A DNA stretch of 64,000 bases from Phallusia mammillata (taxonomy: Eukaryota > Chordata > Ascidiacea > Phlebobranchia > Ascidiidae), in assembly GCA_003260075.1 (NCBI GenBank), contig QLIY01000256.1, positions 49,271 through 113,270 of the forward strand, written 5' to 3'. A program made the translations under genes and the position numbers. Below are positions 16,217 to 28,107 of this stretch, piece after piece (position 1 is the first letter of the stretch; each line of letters opens with the position of its first letter). Below the pieces are notes generated by a model. That model searched no databases. It was not told the origin of the DNA and worked only from the letters and a program-made list of their open reading frames with translations.

Positions 16217-16657
16217 ATGGCCCCCATGGATTTTTTGCCTGATCACTTTGGATATGTAATCCTTTGCATAGCTTATGCAGTAGTCAACCATTTTTATCTG
16301 GCATTTCAAGTTGGAAAAGCAAGAAAGAAATACAATGTGCCTTATCCAGCTTTGTACAGCAAAGAGAGTAACATATTCAACTGCATTCAAAGGGCTCACC
16401 AAAACACATTAGAGGGACATCCTATTTTCTTTGTTGCACTATTGTTGGTTGGAATTGTGTATCCTAAATTTGCTGCTGCCTGTGGAGCATTTTATATCAC
16501 CTCTCGCTTTTTTTATGCATGGGGTTACTATACCGGTGATCCCAAGAAGAGAATCAATAGCCAAATTGGCCTGCTTGGTTTGTTTGCTTTACTTTTTGCC
16601 ATGTTGTATATTGGAATTCGGCAGATTGGGTGCTGTGATGCATATCTGCCATTTTAA
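16217..16657 (+). CDS. Microsomal glutathione S-transferase 3-like (copy 1)
   Basis: A 146-residue MAPEG-family membrane protein in a single exon (human MGST3 is 152). These trimeric ER enzymes conjugate glutathione to lipophilic electrophiles and reduce lipid hydroperoxides. The conserved core is clear: KARKKYNVPYPALYS (about 35-49), FNCIQRAHQNTLE (54-66) and YAWGYYTGDPKKR (99-111). Four hydrophobic spans fit the four-helix MAPEG fold. The tail GCCDAYLPF is shared with the copy at 17137, and its paired cysteines recall the cysteine-rich tail of MGST3. The start is the first ATG in the frame; a second in-frame ATG lies three codons in. It is a tandem paralogue of the next gene. Confidence 0.95.
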   Translation: MAPMDFLPDHFGYVILCIAYAVVNHFYLAFQVGKARKKYNVPYPALYSKESNIFNCIQRAHQNTLEGHPIFFVALLLVGIVYPKFAAACGAFYITSRFFYAWGYYTGDPKKRINSQIGLLGLFALLFAMLYIGIRQIGCCDAYLPF

Positions 16658-17136
16658 ACAGCCTTCAATAAGCAGTTTAAAACACTAATTTCACCCTTTA
16701 CTAACCATATGTGCCACTTATATTCTTGCAATTAACATCTTAATTAGCATTTATTTCTTAACAGTTTGTTTCATGTTTGTATTTGTTTATATTTTATCTA
16801 TTCCGGTATGTATCAAAATTAAGGTTTGTTCACCTAAATTGTATCATCAAAATATGGGTGTTAGGTGTAGATATTAAAAAATATGTAAATCAGCATTGGA
16901 TAGCCGTTGTATATAATTTTCATTCAATAAGCTAATCATGTTTTAGAGTTGTTTAATTGTTTTGTGTTTCTATGTGCATATTTACTAACTATGAGTTGTA
17001 ATTTTAATCAAACTGCCACCATGTAATGTTATTTTTAACAATAACCATTTTCATATCGTTAGGTTCAAGTATCTCTGAATATATATACTGTAGTGTTTAG
17101 ATACAGTATAATTGTATAAATAAAAGACTGTACAAA

Positions 17137-17577
17137 ATGGCACCCATTTCATTTCTTTCTGAAGACTTTGGATATGTTATTCTCTGCATCTTTTATACAG
17201 TTGTCAACCACATGTATCTTGCTATACAAGTGGGAAAAGCAAGAAAGAAGTACAAAGTGTTGTATCCAACCATGTACAGTCCTGACAACAACATGTTTAA
17301 CTGCATTCAGAGGGCTCATCAAAATACTCTGGAGAGCATGCCACTGTTTCTTGTTGTGCTGTTGTTGGTTGGGATTGTGTATCCAAAATTTGCTGCTGCC
17401 TGTGGAGCACTGTATGTCACATCTCGATTTTCATATGCTTGGGGTTATTACACTGGTGACCCTAAAAAGAGATTAAATGGCGAGTATGGTGCAGCTGGGT
17501 TAGCCGGTTTGGTTGTTGCCATGATATACATAGGAATTCGACAGCTTGGGTGCTGTGATGCATATCTGCCATTCTAA
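17137..17577 (+). CDS. Microsomal glutathione S-transferase 3-like (copy 2)
   Basis: Same length (146 residues) and same motifs as the copy at 16217, 479 bp downstream on the same strand: KARKKYKVLYPTMYS, FNCIQRAHQNTLE, YAWGYYTGDPKKR and the tail GCCDAYLPF. Differences cluster in the last hydrophobic helix and in the loop after the HQNTLE motif (SMPLFLV against GHPIFFV). Both copies lack introns, so the pair most simply arose by tandem duplication of an intronless ancestor. A poly(A) signal AATAAA lies at 17684-17689. The gap between the copies (479 bp) is long for a trans-spliced operon, so separate promoters are likely. Confidence 0.95.
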   Translation: MAPISFLSEDFGYVILCIFYTVVNHMYLAIQVGKARKKYKVLYPTMYSPDNNMFNCIQRAHQNTLESMPLFLVVLLLVGIVYPKFAAACGALYVTSRFSYAWGYYTGDPKKRLNGEYGAAGLAGLVVAMIYIGIRQLGCCDAYLPF

Positions 17578-17683
17578 AAAGTTTTGAAACTTGAAGATGT
17601 CTGTAAATTTCATTCTGTAAATGGAAGTTCCATCTAAACATTGTTTGTCATTAACAATAGCAAATCAATTCAATCAAACTTAA

Positions 17684-17689
17684 AATAAA
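17684..17689 (+). promoter_or_regulatory. Likely poly(A) signal of MGST3-like copy 2
   Basis: AATAAA about 107 bases after the stop codon, in an AT-rich 3' flank. Confidence 0.55.
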
Positions 17690-18186
17690 ATTTATATTGT
17701 GATGCAGCATGTGGGTTATGGTAACCCAGGTGTAAACTATTTTATTGATTGTAAATATAGTTTGAACAACTGGCAGATTTTGTAAAGTGATTGCATGTGT
17801 AAACATTTTAATTAACTGTGCTGACCAATCGACAGCCATTAACCATTGTTCGTATATTTTTTCTTTGCTTCAAAATTAAATTTGTTTTGATGAATAATAA
17901 TGAAATTTATTTGTGAAAATTATGTTTCAGGAAATATGTACATGTCACAGTGAAACATTTTTAAATCAAACAAACCAATGATGTGTGTTGCGTCAAACCA
18001 ACATGGTTGTTTACAACAAACTTTCATCGGCTTCCTACCTGTCTTGTCTGTACAAAGACGTTATGTAATTGGCCCTCCAGCAGGTCAAAAAACTGACCAT
18101 GCTGTACGTGGAGGAGAGATCTCTTTCTGTGGCCGTATTTTCCCAAATCTCGCTAGAAACGTTGTATTTCAAAAGAGGCTTACTAA

Positions 18187-19751
18187 TTATGGGTCCCCTT
18201 CCCTGAAGGGGACACATATTGTTTTTGTCTATATTTTTTTTTCGTCTAACGCAGATTTGTTCCCACGTTTTGGTCAAGAAAGAATGGTTCAAACTTTTTC
18301 AAATTTACACACATTATAGATATTGGTCTAAAGATGGTCCATGTGAATTTTGACCCCGTTTGATCCCTCGGTTCACCCACAGCCCCCCAAAACGTGAAAT
18401 TTTTAAAACGGCTATACTTGCTAAAGTACTTCATTTAGGAGTTATATGCTTTGTTGTTTGGTGCAATATAAGGTATTTCAAAGAATTTTGTACTTTAAAA
18501 AAATATTTACCCATTTTCACCCCTTAAACCCCAAAATATTCGTTTCTGTCTAACGCTGGTTTGTTAAATGCGTTTGGTCAAGAAAGAGTGCTTTAAATTT
18601 ATTCAAATTTGCACAGATGTTAGTTATTGTTCCGAATTTGATCCTCCTGAAGTTTGACCCCAAACGACCCAGCGGTTCACCCACAGGCCCCCAAAACGAA
18701 AAAAATTAAAAACGGCTGTACTGACCCAAGTACATAATCTGAGGGTTTCATGCTTTGTTGGTTGGTGCAATGTAAGCTATTCTAAAGAATTTTGTAACTT
18801 TTTATTGGATTCACCCATTTTTACCCCTTAAACCCCAAAATAATAAGTTTTAGGCCAGAAATACAAGCCCTAATGTGCTGAAATGTTAAACAATTGTTTG
18901 CAGTAGGTTATTCGTTTAGTATTTAAAAATTTGCCTTAATCGGCCAAATAGTTACTTTTACAGCCCATAATATGTGTACACTGTCAGTCAGATAGAAGTC
19001 TCAACTCTCAAGGGAGTAATTCACTTGTTTACGATTAAGGCGGGTGAATGCAGCGGGAGTGCTCAGCTTGACGTCCGGACGGACGTTTTACGAGACAGTC
19101 GTGTTGGTGATTAGAAATCAGCTGTTTTTGCACAGCTATGCTATGTCGTTTTATTAAGTTATCAAGCACATTTTCAGTTTTGGAAAATTGTGTTTAAAAA
19201 CTGACCTTGAACGACAATATCAAGGTCAAAGCATGAGATTAAATTGAAAGTATTTTTCCTGTTCTTATTTACTGTTTTTTTGTAATTATATGACAATAAT
19301 GATGCAAAAAGAATACGGACAAAACTTTTAAAGTTGGGTTAAGGCTAAAGTTGGTTAAGTTTTTCCTTAAGAATCTAAAAATAACCAGGATGTTTGTTTA
19401 CCATAAATCCGCACAAACGCGCGTGTGGGGACCCATTCGTTTTTGCTTGCAAAAACAATCATATGTGTAGATCAAATGATGTGTATAGTAAATTGGTAAA
19501 TATCTAACAATGATTGTGCCCTATTTTTACTGTTACCAAATCGCATATGCATATGTGTGGGGACCCATTTGATTATGCTTGCAGAAACAATTATGTTATA
19601 AAGTGCCAGGAAAAAGATAGGGACCCAATGCCAAATATATATATCCGTTATAAATATATTAAATGGTATATGTGATACATCGTTAAATATGATGTAGTAG
19701 GCTATATATAAACTGGCAATATATGGGAAAACCACTAGGCTATTCTAGTTT
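18187..19751 (+). mobile_element. GGGTCCCC-type interspersed repeat, long copy
   Basis: It starts at TTATGGGTCCCC with a small hairpin TCCCCTTCCCTGAAGGGGA and ends around GGCTATTCTAGTT, with GTGTGGGGACCCAT blocks near the right end that mirror the start. The same start and end occur at 40337-41356. This copy holds an internal tandem duplication of about 300 bp (18245-18545 and 18546-18845), each with a 'GGTCAAGAAAGA' block, a 'TTTGACCCC' block and a 'TTGGTGCAAT' block. No coding capacity seen. Exact ends are approximate. Confidence 0.7.
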
Positions 19752-19976
19752 CATGTAATTATTTAATCGCAATTATTCGCCCGTTGTATCGCCCTGAAGG
19801 CACGCCAATTAGTTGGCGCCATCGTCTTGCATTTTTTACGCCCACCGCATTGTATATATGTCTTTGTTTTATGTTATGTTGGTCAGTGTTGTTTATCGGG
19901 CAGTCGTAAAGTCCGCTTGTTGAATGCAGTTGCTTTGAGCGTAGTGCCAGATTATTGCTATTTTGTCAGTTTAATG

Positions 19977-20476
19977 CAGGGAGTCGAACCGGAACTGAAC
20001 CCGAACCCACGAACTGGTTTGAGCGGTTAAATTCATTAAACCCGAACCGAACCCGAACCGCTAATTGCGATTTTCTAAAAATCCGAACCGGAGTTGAACC
20101 CCATATTTTGTTTTGCGTTGGACCCGAACCGGAACTGAACCATTAAAAAAATCAGTTTTTCAAAACAGCGCACTTAAGCAAACGCGAGATAACACTTATA
20201 GGGCGTGTCAAAACTAACAGTGCACGGTCAAAAATCTTTTGGGATTTGATAAGGCCAGGAAGATGATAGGTAGAAATAAATTGAAACGAATGAAAATTTG
20301 AACCGGTTCAAAAACCACAAACCGGTTCGGACCGGATAATTTGCCCTAACCGGAACAAAACCCGAACCCGAAAATATACGTTTTTAAAAACCTGAACCGA
20401 ACCCGAACCCTCAAAAACAAAACGATGTGAACCCGAACCGAACCTAAACCCGTATGACAAGCGGTTCGACTCCCTG
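19977..20476. mobile_element. 500-bp hAT-like MITE with GAACCC-rich interior
   Basis: Ends CAGGGAGTCGAACC and GGTTCGACTCCCTG are inverted repeats, flanked by perfect 8-bp duplications GTTTAATG (19969-19976 and 20477-20484). The interior repeats CCGAACC / CCCGAAC units many times on both flanks, so it looks like a simple repeat array but is bounded as a transposon. Confidence 0.95.
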
Positions 20477-20484
20477 GTTTAATG

Positions 20485-22197
20485 TTTTAGCATTACGTCT
20501 ATTGTATCATAATTGTTTGGGTGTTACTTATATTAAAATCGCTTGGTGGAGTGGAACTAGGTTTTGTTTATAGACAGGTTTTCTCTTCATAATATAATTT
20601 AATCTTAGCTAAAATACACAACTCTTACACAAAAGCCATAAGCGAACTATAGTGAACTCACGCAATAATAAGCATAAGCTTGAGAAATAATCCACATTAA
20701 CGTATGATAGCTTAAATAACTAATTTAGACTAAAACGGCTAGTTAGAAACGTTACATTGGTATCCCCGAGTGACGTTTACAATGTGTTACTGGCAAACGA
20801 ATCTGTGTGAATCCACGTTATAAAACCCTAAACTAAATGAGTTGACATGCATGGTGACTTACAATCTTTTTAAAACTGCTGAGATGATTCTATTGTGATG
20901 TGTTTTTAGACAATATTTGGTGAAGAATAAAAAAAATAATTGTTCTTGAAATTTTCATACATTTAAGCGATAGTGGCTATGTTTGTATTTCGTAGTAACA
21001 ATGTGGTTCAAAATAAGCGATTTTAATGCGTCGAAATAAGCACCTTCGTTTACTCGAAATTATGGGTTGAAATCAGTTGTGGAATTCAGCCTGTAAACCG
21101 TCTCACAAGATTTTATGAGATCAGCGAACCGGTGAGCATTACTGGTTACTGTCAACGGACTTTTTGTAATAGAACCGGCAGAAAAATATGGCTTTTGTGA
21201 TAGAATCGGCTGACAAAAAATTAGAAACCCACCACTGGTTAAAACTGTTTTTTTACCATCAGGAGCGATTTTCCCCACAGGGAGGGGGGAATGTGGCTTT
21301 TTTTGAATCTAATATACTTACCGTATCACCTGTGGTTAGCTATGAAGCAATAAACAATATGTCTGCTATCTGATTTCTATTCAAATCACGGTGCGTTGAA
21401 AAGGTTGCCCTTCAAGTATTCAAACACGACCATTGCAAATCTTAATTTCGCCATTGGAAGGATTTCTGGATAAACTTTCGGTAATGCTCCACGAATTTTG
21501 TTAAGTACTCACTTACGGCACTTTAAGCAGGGACTTTATGTCCGGTCCGCCATCTCGCACATTTTGTAGTGGCGAAAGTATAATATAGGCGTTTCACTGG
21601 TTCCGTTTCGATTCAGCGCCAAACAAAACATGAGATTAAACTCTGGTTCGGGTTTGTAATTTAGCCTACGGTTCGAGTTAAACCATCAGCACTCGAACTG
21701 GTCCGCGGGTTCGATTTCAGTTTCTGTTCGACTCTGATCAGAAGCAATATTCGTGCAAATTTATTGTCTTTTCATGGAAACAACGTGTCTCGCTGGCATT
21801 ATAAATGTTTTTAAATCAAATGTAATGCTTTTTCTGCGCCCACATATGATAAATCCAAAGTCAAGACATTTGTAACATATTCTTAATTACCGACACGCGT
21901 GGCCCCAAGGGCCTCGGTTGAGAATCACTGACGTAATTCATTGAACAGGGGCTAAGTCTGGTCTTAGCGAGCTAAACAAGGTCAACTAATGGCTTAACAA
22001 ATTTAACACGGGCTAAGTAACGGCTATGTGGACAGATTGGGAGCGCGCTAAGCTGGCTGAGCGAGCGATGCGGAAGTACAGTTTGTAGGCGTAACCGGGA
22101 GGAAGAGGGCTCGATAAGCCATATGCAGCAATGGTTTCTAAAGGACTACTTACTAATTGGGGCACAAATAAAAGCGATTTTGTTTTTCGGGACTTGA

Positions 22198-22233
<36 letters not shown>

Positions 22234-22533
22234 TTGAATTAAATATATGTGTCGGTTTACCTACTTCACTTTGGCATTATAGAGCAAAATAGTTCGATGT
22301 GACGGATAATTTCTTTTTGAGAAGTTAACACAAGTGGTAGTTGAAGTATTAGACATTTATTTTAAACTAAACAATAATAGGAAGTGTGATGTAGCCTATA
22401 TTGCTTGACAATGAAGCCTATTAGCAAGCTTTAATGTAAAACAACAGAACATTCAAGTCCTGCAGTGCAGACAAGACAAACAACTCCAGCGTTTTGGTCT
22501 TTGGGACGCAGAGAGTATAGGCTACAGACAGAA
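20485..22533. other. Intergenic, no gene seen
   Basis: AT-rich sequence without convincing exons. A decayed hAT-like right end (GGTTGAGAATCACTG, about 21915-21929) is present. Short ORFs here lack family motifs and flanking splice sites. Confidence 0.5.
22194..22242. repeat. C31 run flanked by 9-bp direct repeat
   Basis: TTGAATTAA occurs at 22194-22202 and again at 22234-22242, directly flanking 31 cytosines (22203-22233). This is the longest homopolymer of the 15 G/C runs in the window. Confidence 0.9.
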
Positions 22534-22541
22534 TGTAAATG

Positions 22542-22933
22542 CAGAGTTGCAAGTCGGGCCGGGCTTTTCGGGCCGGGTTCGGGCCGGGTTCGGGCTTAGG
22601 TATTTGTCAGAAAACGGGCTCAAAACGGGCCTGACTTTACGTTCCGTTTCCGCCATTTTTAGTAACAATTCTCTGGCTTTGCCCCAATGCCTATTAACTT
22701 ATAAAACGTATTGTTTACCCCATTGTCAACGATTGTTCATTGTGTTTGTTGTCTTCTCACTTTTTTTCTTTCTCATACTTTGTTGCAAGGTTTTCGTGGA
22801 TAGGCCTGTCAATCAAAATTTCGGGCCCAAACGGGCTTCTCAAAAACGTTTCGGGTTCGGGCCGGGCTTCGGGCTTATACTTTCGGGTTCGGGCCGGGTT
22901 CGGGCTCAGACTTCGGGCCCGCTTGCAACTCTG
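22542..22933. mobile_element. 392-bp hAT-like MITE with CGGGTT-rich ends
   Basis: Ends CAGAGTTGCAAG and CTTGCAACTCTG are perfect inverted repeats, flanked by perfect 8-bp duplications TGTAAATG (22534-22541 and 22934-22941). Subterminal GGGCCGGGTTCGGGC repeats are present on both sides. Confidence 0.95.
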
Positions 22934-23125
22934 TGTAAATGTGGACAAGTGAAAAAACACAATTCATCTTAACTTTAAATCCACAACATACTTGTTATTA
23001 TAATTTTAGAAAGTACTGAATTGCTTTGTGGCCAAGGATTACAACCAATTGCCGGTGTAATGTACAGGTTTATCACGTTTCCGCAATTTTACAAATTTTG
23101 ACACACCCTGTAATGGAACACCCAA

Positions 23126-23277
23126 AAAATTTCTGCACTTAAAAATGTTTTTTGCACCGAAAATTAAATGTTTGCTCCAAAAAATAAATGTTTGCACTGA
23201 AAAAAAGAATGTTCGCACCAAAAAAATGTTTGCATCCAAAAATAAATGTTTGCACTGAAAAAATAAATGTCTGCCAA
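23126..23277. repeat. Minisatellite, about six units of 20-29 bp
   Basis: Units follow the pattern 'AAAAAATAAATGTTTGCAC' with varying A-tract length. They are imperfect, so this is an old or slipped tandem array. Confidence 0.75.
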
Positions 23278-23360
23278 AAAGTTGTTGAATTGCACTTGTG
23301 GCCCACCGTAGGATCACGTACCATCTGAGAACTTTTTCTATCGCTGCGTACCACCTAAAC

Positions 23361-25102
23361 CAGGGTTCTTCAACGGGGCGATATCGACCCCTGGGGGCAA
23401 TTTCGTCTACCGAGGGGGCGATGGTGACAATTTTGGAAGTTGGGGGCGATTTTGCTTCAAGAGGGGGCGATTTCAACATTACTGATAACAAAAATATGTA
23501 CAAGAACTGTGGGACTCAGCTAACTTTAACTTACAAGCAGATACAATTCGTCTTGCAAACAAACACCAGGGACAAGGGACGCTTTAGCTTAAACATGCTG
23601 CTATTTGAATACATTGTGCTTAATGGCGATTGTTTGTACTTTTAGTGATCTCGAGAGCAAAGTTGGGCATTTTATTTACCTGAGTGGGCACTTTATTGAG
23701 CCAATGTATGGTGACAGGCCATACTTTTTAAATACAACGGTAACGAGCTTTACCTCAAACTTGATTTGCTTTCACACTTCCCATAGGCCAGCGGTTCCCA
23801 ACCTTTTGGTGCCGCGACCCCTTAAAACAGTTCCCAAGTTGCGGTGACCCCACGCATAGGCGCCGAGTTTTACAAAAATGCAAGGTGGTGGATTTAAATT
23901 ATGACGTCACTAATGCGTGCAGCCAAACGAGCTCCAACTCAAAGCCCAATATACTTTTAATAAAAAGCAAAGTTCGTCAATTTTAACAAAAAAATGTTTT
24001 TAAAATAATATTGATTTGGAACAATTCGCTTTAACGTTTTTTTGGTTTAGCAATGTTTAGAAACAGTTTCGTCAAGTCGTTGCTTTTGTATCACCCAAAG
24101 TGACCATTTATTACAGAACAATCGCATTGTACACCATAGTGGCCAATCATTCACTGCCAACAATTGTGTGTTTGACGTCATACAAGTAAGGCACCAACCA
24201 AACTAGTTGCTTTTTCGTCAGCACGCTTGTTCAAAAGCAAAACTGTTCCCAAATTTGTTCAGATTTTACGGTGTTTCGTAAGATACCGATACAAACAAAC
24301 CCAAATATCCACGGTGTTCGCCACCACCCAGCCACCGCCTATACGGCGCCTATGACCCCAGGGATAAAATTAGTAGGCTATACATTAAAATTGACTTCTA
24401 AATACCGAAAAATTTATTTCTCACTATACTTTCTTTTCCTAATACTTGTCTTTCGATGCATCATTGACTGCCTGAAATTTTACAAATTAAATTTTAGTTC
24501 TGTTGACTATTAAGTTATAATTGGAGGATAGTGATATTATCGCGAGAATACAAAACAAGTTAGCAGGTTCTGGCTTGATGATTATGCAGTATTATTACGT
24601 AATACAAGGCAATAATTAGCATTTTGTGAAAACAATTAAGTCTTCGAAAATTAAAGATCCACCCCAGATGTAGTTACTAGTTTACATACTTTAACAAACA
24701 ATGAAGGGAAGGAATGTGGTGCCCAGTTCTTTTGTTTTTTATTTGTTAAATTAGTCTATGGCCTAAAATGAGTTGGGAGCCATTCCCTTAGTCGACCCCA
24801 GTTGTTTTCAACAAAAGAAAGCGATTGTTTGCGCATAATCGTAATATTGTTTTGTCTATGATGTAACATTTTTTTTCTCAGATGCGTTAAAAGTTTGCGT
24901 GAAATGGACCTTGCGTGTTGTAGTGAAAATTAAATTAGGTTTTGACTGTTAACTGCAGCTTTCGTGTTGCAAGGTAAATCTAACCGCTCGCATCTGCTCA
25001 AAAGGCAGAACGTTTATACAAATAACAATCTCACAGGGGGACGATTACGAGCCATGTGCCTTGGAAAGGGGGCGATTGAGTCAAAAAGGTTGAAGACCCC
25101 TG
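23361..25102. mobile_element. hAT-like element, 1.74 kb, with nested insertions
   Basis: Ends CAGGGTTCTTCAAC and GTTGAAGACCCCTG are flanked by perfect 8-bp duplications ACCTAAAC (23353-23360 and 25103-25110). Subterminal GGGGGCGATTT blocks occur at both ends in inverted orientation. At least one further element (23855-24354) and a CAGCGGTTCCCAACC start (23789) lie inside. No transposase ORF is visible. Confidence 0.9.
23855..24354. mobile_element. Nested 500-bp element with CATAGGCGCC ends
   Basis: Ends CATAGGCGCCG and CGGCGCCTATG are inverted repeats, with near-perfect 8-bp flanks ACCCCACG and ACCCCAGG. It sits inside the larger element 23361-25102. Confidence 0.7.
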
Positions 25103-25110
25103 ACCTAAAC

Positions 25111-25277
25111 CAATGGTTCCCATCCTTTTTGTAGTCACTGACCCCTTTTATAATCTTATAGGTCTGCGGACCCTTGTTATTGACCCAAAGCAATTAGGAT
25201 GTGATATAAACAGTTTGCAATTGCATGCAGGATTTTAAAACGGTTGAGGAACTTAAAAATATTTTTCTGAATCACTG
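25111..25277. mobile_element. 167-bp hAT-like remnant sharing the ACCTAAAC target
   Basis: It begins CAATGGTTCCC and ends GAATCACTG, with ACCTAAAC on both sides (25103-25110 and 25278-25285). The left duplication is also the right duplication of the previous element. Confidence 0.6.
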
Positions 25278-25517
25278 ACCTAAACCTTGCTTAAATGGAT
25301 CAAGAAATAGACCTAGTTTCTCGACCTGGCTAGCATATATAATTAGCAATTTATAGTTATATAATTAGCGAAAAGACTGTCCAAAACACGAGTTTTGACT
25401 CAATCGGGGCTGATGATCAATTGGGTTAGTTGAGTTGCGATTTTAGATCGGACCTAAATTAGGTATAGCAGAAAGCTACTCGCGTACCACCTGAAAAGTT
25501 CCGGCATACCACTAGTG

Positions 25518-26047
25518 CAGGGGTCGCCAACCCGCGGCTCCGGAGCCGCATGCGGCTCTTTGGTCCCTCTAATGCGGCTCAGGTTTTGAAATTACCAAAT
25601 GTTTGAAACATTTCATTTCAAAATCTGTGACGATCATGCCGGAACAAAAGTCGAAAATATAGCGTAACCGCTTCTAGTAAATAGCCACAGCCGCGCTTAT
25701 CATGAAACTAAAAGAAGTAAACTGGCGGCGCGCAAGTTGTTAAATATTGTTTTGGTTTGCAGTGTGTGTGCCCGCGCAACAATACCTGTTTGAAATTGTT
25801 ATGAAACAAACGTGTTAAACAAAGAAATAAAAATTAGCGTCTGAAAAAAACAGAACATTTAACGACACATGGGGAGATTAATTTGCATTTACTGCTGATA
25901 AGGCTGGTTTACCAATGTGCCCAATAATATGCAATTAGAAACTAGCTAACAACAAAAAGTTTAATGTCGTTGTGGCTCCTAGTGTTTTATTTACTATGTG
26001 AAACTGGTTCGAATGGCTCTTTGAGTGGTAAAGGTTGGCGACCCCTG
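25518..26047. mobile_element. hAT-like MITE, CAGGGGTCGCCAACC family
   Basis: Ends CAGGGGTCGCCAACC and GGTTGGCGACCCCTG are perfect inverted repeats with flanks CACTAGTG and CAATAGTG (7 of 8). It is inserted into an older element whose right end (GGTACGCGTACCACAG ... GAACTACTG) finishes at 26084. Confidence 0.93.
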
Positions 26048-26393
26048 CAATAGTGGTACGCGTACCACAGTTTGAGAACTACTGCTGTACAATAAGCAGG
26101 CGTTCACAGGCTTAGCAATAAAAAACAGTCAGCTCAAATCAACTTGAAATCTACAATTTAATACTATATCTGCTGTCGGCAGTTGTTTACTGCATACACC
26201 AGGTGGACATTTGCAACTGATCATAAAATACACAGCAAGCAGGCAATTAACACAAAAATATCATGACAGCTCAATTGCGCCTGTTGCATCTCCACGTTCA
26301 GTTACGCATGACTAACTTGTTCCATTATTCCCCTGCTATGACGTTACAATTGCTAACAGTAAAATTGGAAGGCCTTTGTCTGAATGTTGCAAT

Positions 26394-27042
26394 CAGGGTT
26401 GCCAGGTGGCCTAAAATACGGACAAAAAACGATAAATTGGCCTAATTTCACATGCTGTGTCCGACGCCTAAAAATCATTAGGACATTTAGTTTTTTGTCC
26501 TAATATGTCCGAATTTTGCTATATGTCCGAAAATCCTATTTTTTGAAGGTTGCAAACCTTTTTTACGACAAAACGTGGCTTAAAACTGCAACTTGTTTTG
26601 GTTAGTGCCTTGTTTATGACGTCAAACACATAATTGTCTGCCAGTGAATGTCTGGCCATTGTTGTGTACAATGCAATTGTATTGTAATAAATGGTTATCT
26701 AAGGTGATATGAAGCAGCAACTTGACAAAACAGTTTTTAACGTTGCTAAATCAATGATACACGCTACAGCAACGTGTTGCAATTGCCGACTAAATATTAT
26801 TTTAAACATGTCATTTTTTTGTCAAACATAGGAAGTTTGTTATGTTTTACGTCCGCCACTTTGTATTTTTGTAAAACTCGCTCTTATGAGTGTGGGGAAC
26901 GTAAGCGCACAAAAATGGGAGTTGGCACCTCGGTATTGATACCTTGTTTGCAATTATACGCTATAGTTTTTTTTTTGTCCTAAAATGTCCGATTTTCAGA
27001 CAAATATTGTCCGAATCCAGTCGACACTATCTGGCAACCCTG
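26394..27042. mobile_element. hAT-like MITE, CAGGGTTGCCAG family
   Basis: Ends CAGGGTTGCCAG and CTGGCAACCCTG are perfect inverted repeats, flanked by perfect 8-bp duplications GTTGCAAT (26386-26393 and 27043-27050). Interior repeats of TTGTCCTAAxATGTCCG occur near both ends. Confidence 0.94.
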
Positions 27043-28107
27043 GTTGCAATGATTGGTTCATTTTACTGTACAACGTGGTCGAGTAAGGTGACTTTATTAC
27101 TGTATTAAGTAAATTCGTTTGTGTTGCGTTTTCAGAGACGAATAAGACTAAATTAAATATTGTGACGACTGACTAATCAATCTTCAAGTGAAGGCTGTTT
27201 ACCGTGATTGTCGGTGAGTGTTTAATACGATTTGTGACCTAAATTAATTCATGACTTTTACGTGTGACTTATAGCATGCTGTATTTTCCTATAGTGCTTG
27301 TAGCGATTGTTTCATCGTCTTGCAATTGTTGATACACGAACTGTACCTGTTGACCTGTGTCGCAAAATAGTTGGTAAGTTAGTCATTGGCATTTTTGTGC
27401 GTATTCTTATGTACCATTTTCATGCACGTTTTCAAAATTAATACAATACAATACACAGAACATATGTCAATGTCTTTCGTTTTCTTGTTTAGAAAACCGT
27501 TCGTTCTCATTCCTGTTTCTGTCCGTTCCTGATTGTGTACGACGTTGTGGTTGTGGCCGCTGTTGTCGCTGTGGATTATTACACGCAATTCGGGAAGTGT
27601 GACTTGTGTGGGAAAGGGCGGGGCGTGTTTCAACGTGAAAAACCCCTTTGTGAGGCTCAGCCTTGCAGGTCGGCCGTTCAGAGTCTACAGCGCCTACTTT
27701 CCACATAAATTTACACGGTCGCAGGATCTTACATCAAACAAGAAATAAGAAAAACTTTCTGCCGCAACAATTTTCCCTAGCTGACCCCAGTTTTGAAACA
27801 GTAGCCTTCGAAAATTTGTTCATATTTAGCCTTGTATAAGTAAAATAGTCTTGAAACAGTATAACCTTCAGGCCGCAGCTTCCCAATCCCTGCATGGCTT
27901 TTCAGAGCGATTAAACTTCTAATAAAGTAACCCGTACGTGTTTGTAAAGTCAGTGATTCAATAGGGCAGGGGTGACCAAACTGCGGCTCTTTGAGTCTTT
28001 GATTGGGGCTCTTTAAAGTGGAACATGCATTTTGCCAAGTTGTTTAACCGATTATAAAACAATGCATTCTATCACGTATCAACAATAGATTGACTGTTTG
28101 TAATAAC

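Noticed and set aside
17978-18319. 113-residue ORF upstream of the repeat at 18187
   Set aside because: No motif, it runs into the repeat, and no splice sites make sense of it.
20037-20460. Telomere-like or satellite array (GAACCC repeats)
   Set aside because: Its exact framing by inverted ends and an 8-bp duplication shows it is the interior of a hAT-like MITE.
15384-21929. One large element bounded by GGTTCTCAACC (15.4 kb) and GGTTGAGAATCACTG (21.9 kb) carrying the MGST3 genes
   Set aside because: The flanking 8-mers do not match and the left end is decayed. They are more likely independent remnants of one family.
23126-23277. CRISPR array
   Set aside because: Units are imperfect and adjacent with no unique spacers, and the genome is eukaryotic. 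It is a minisatellite.
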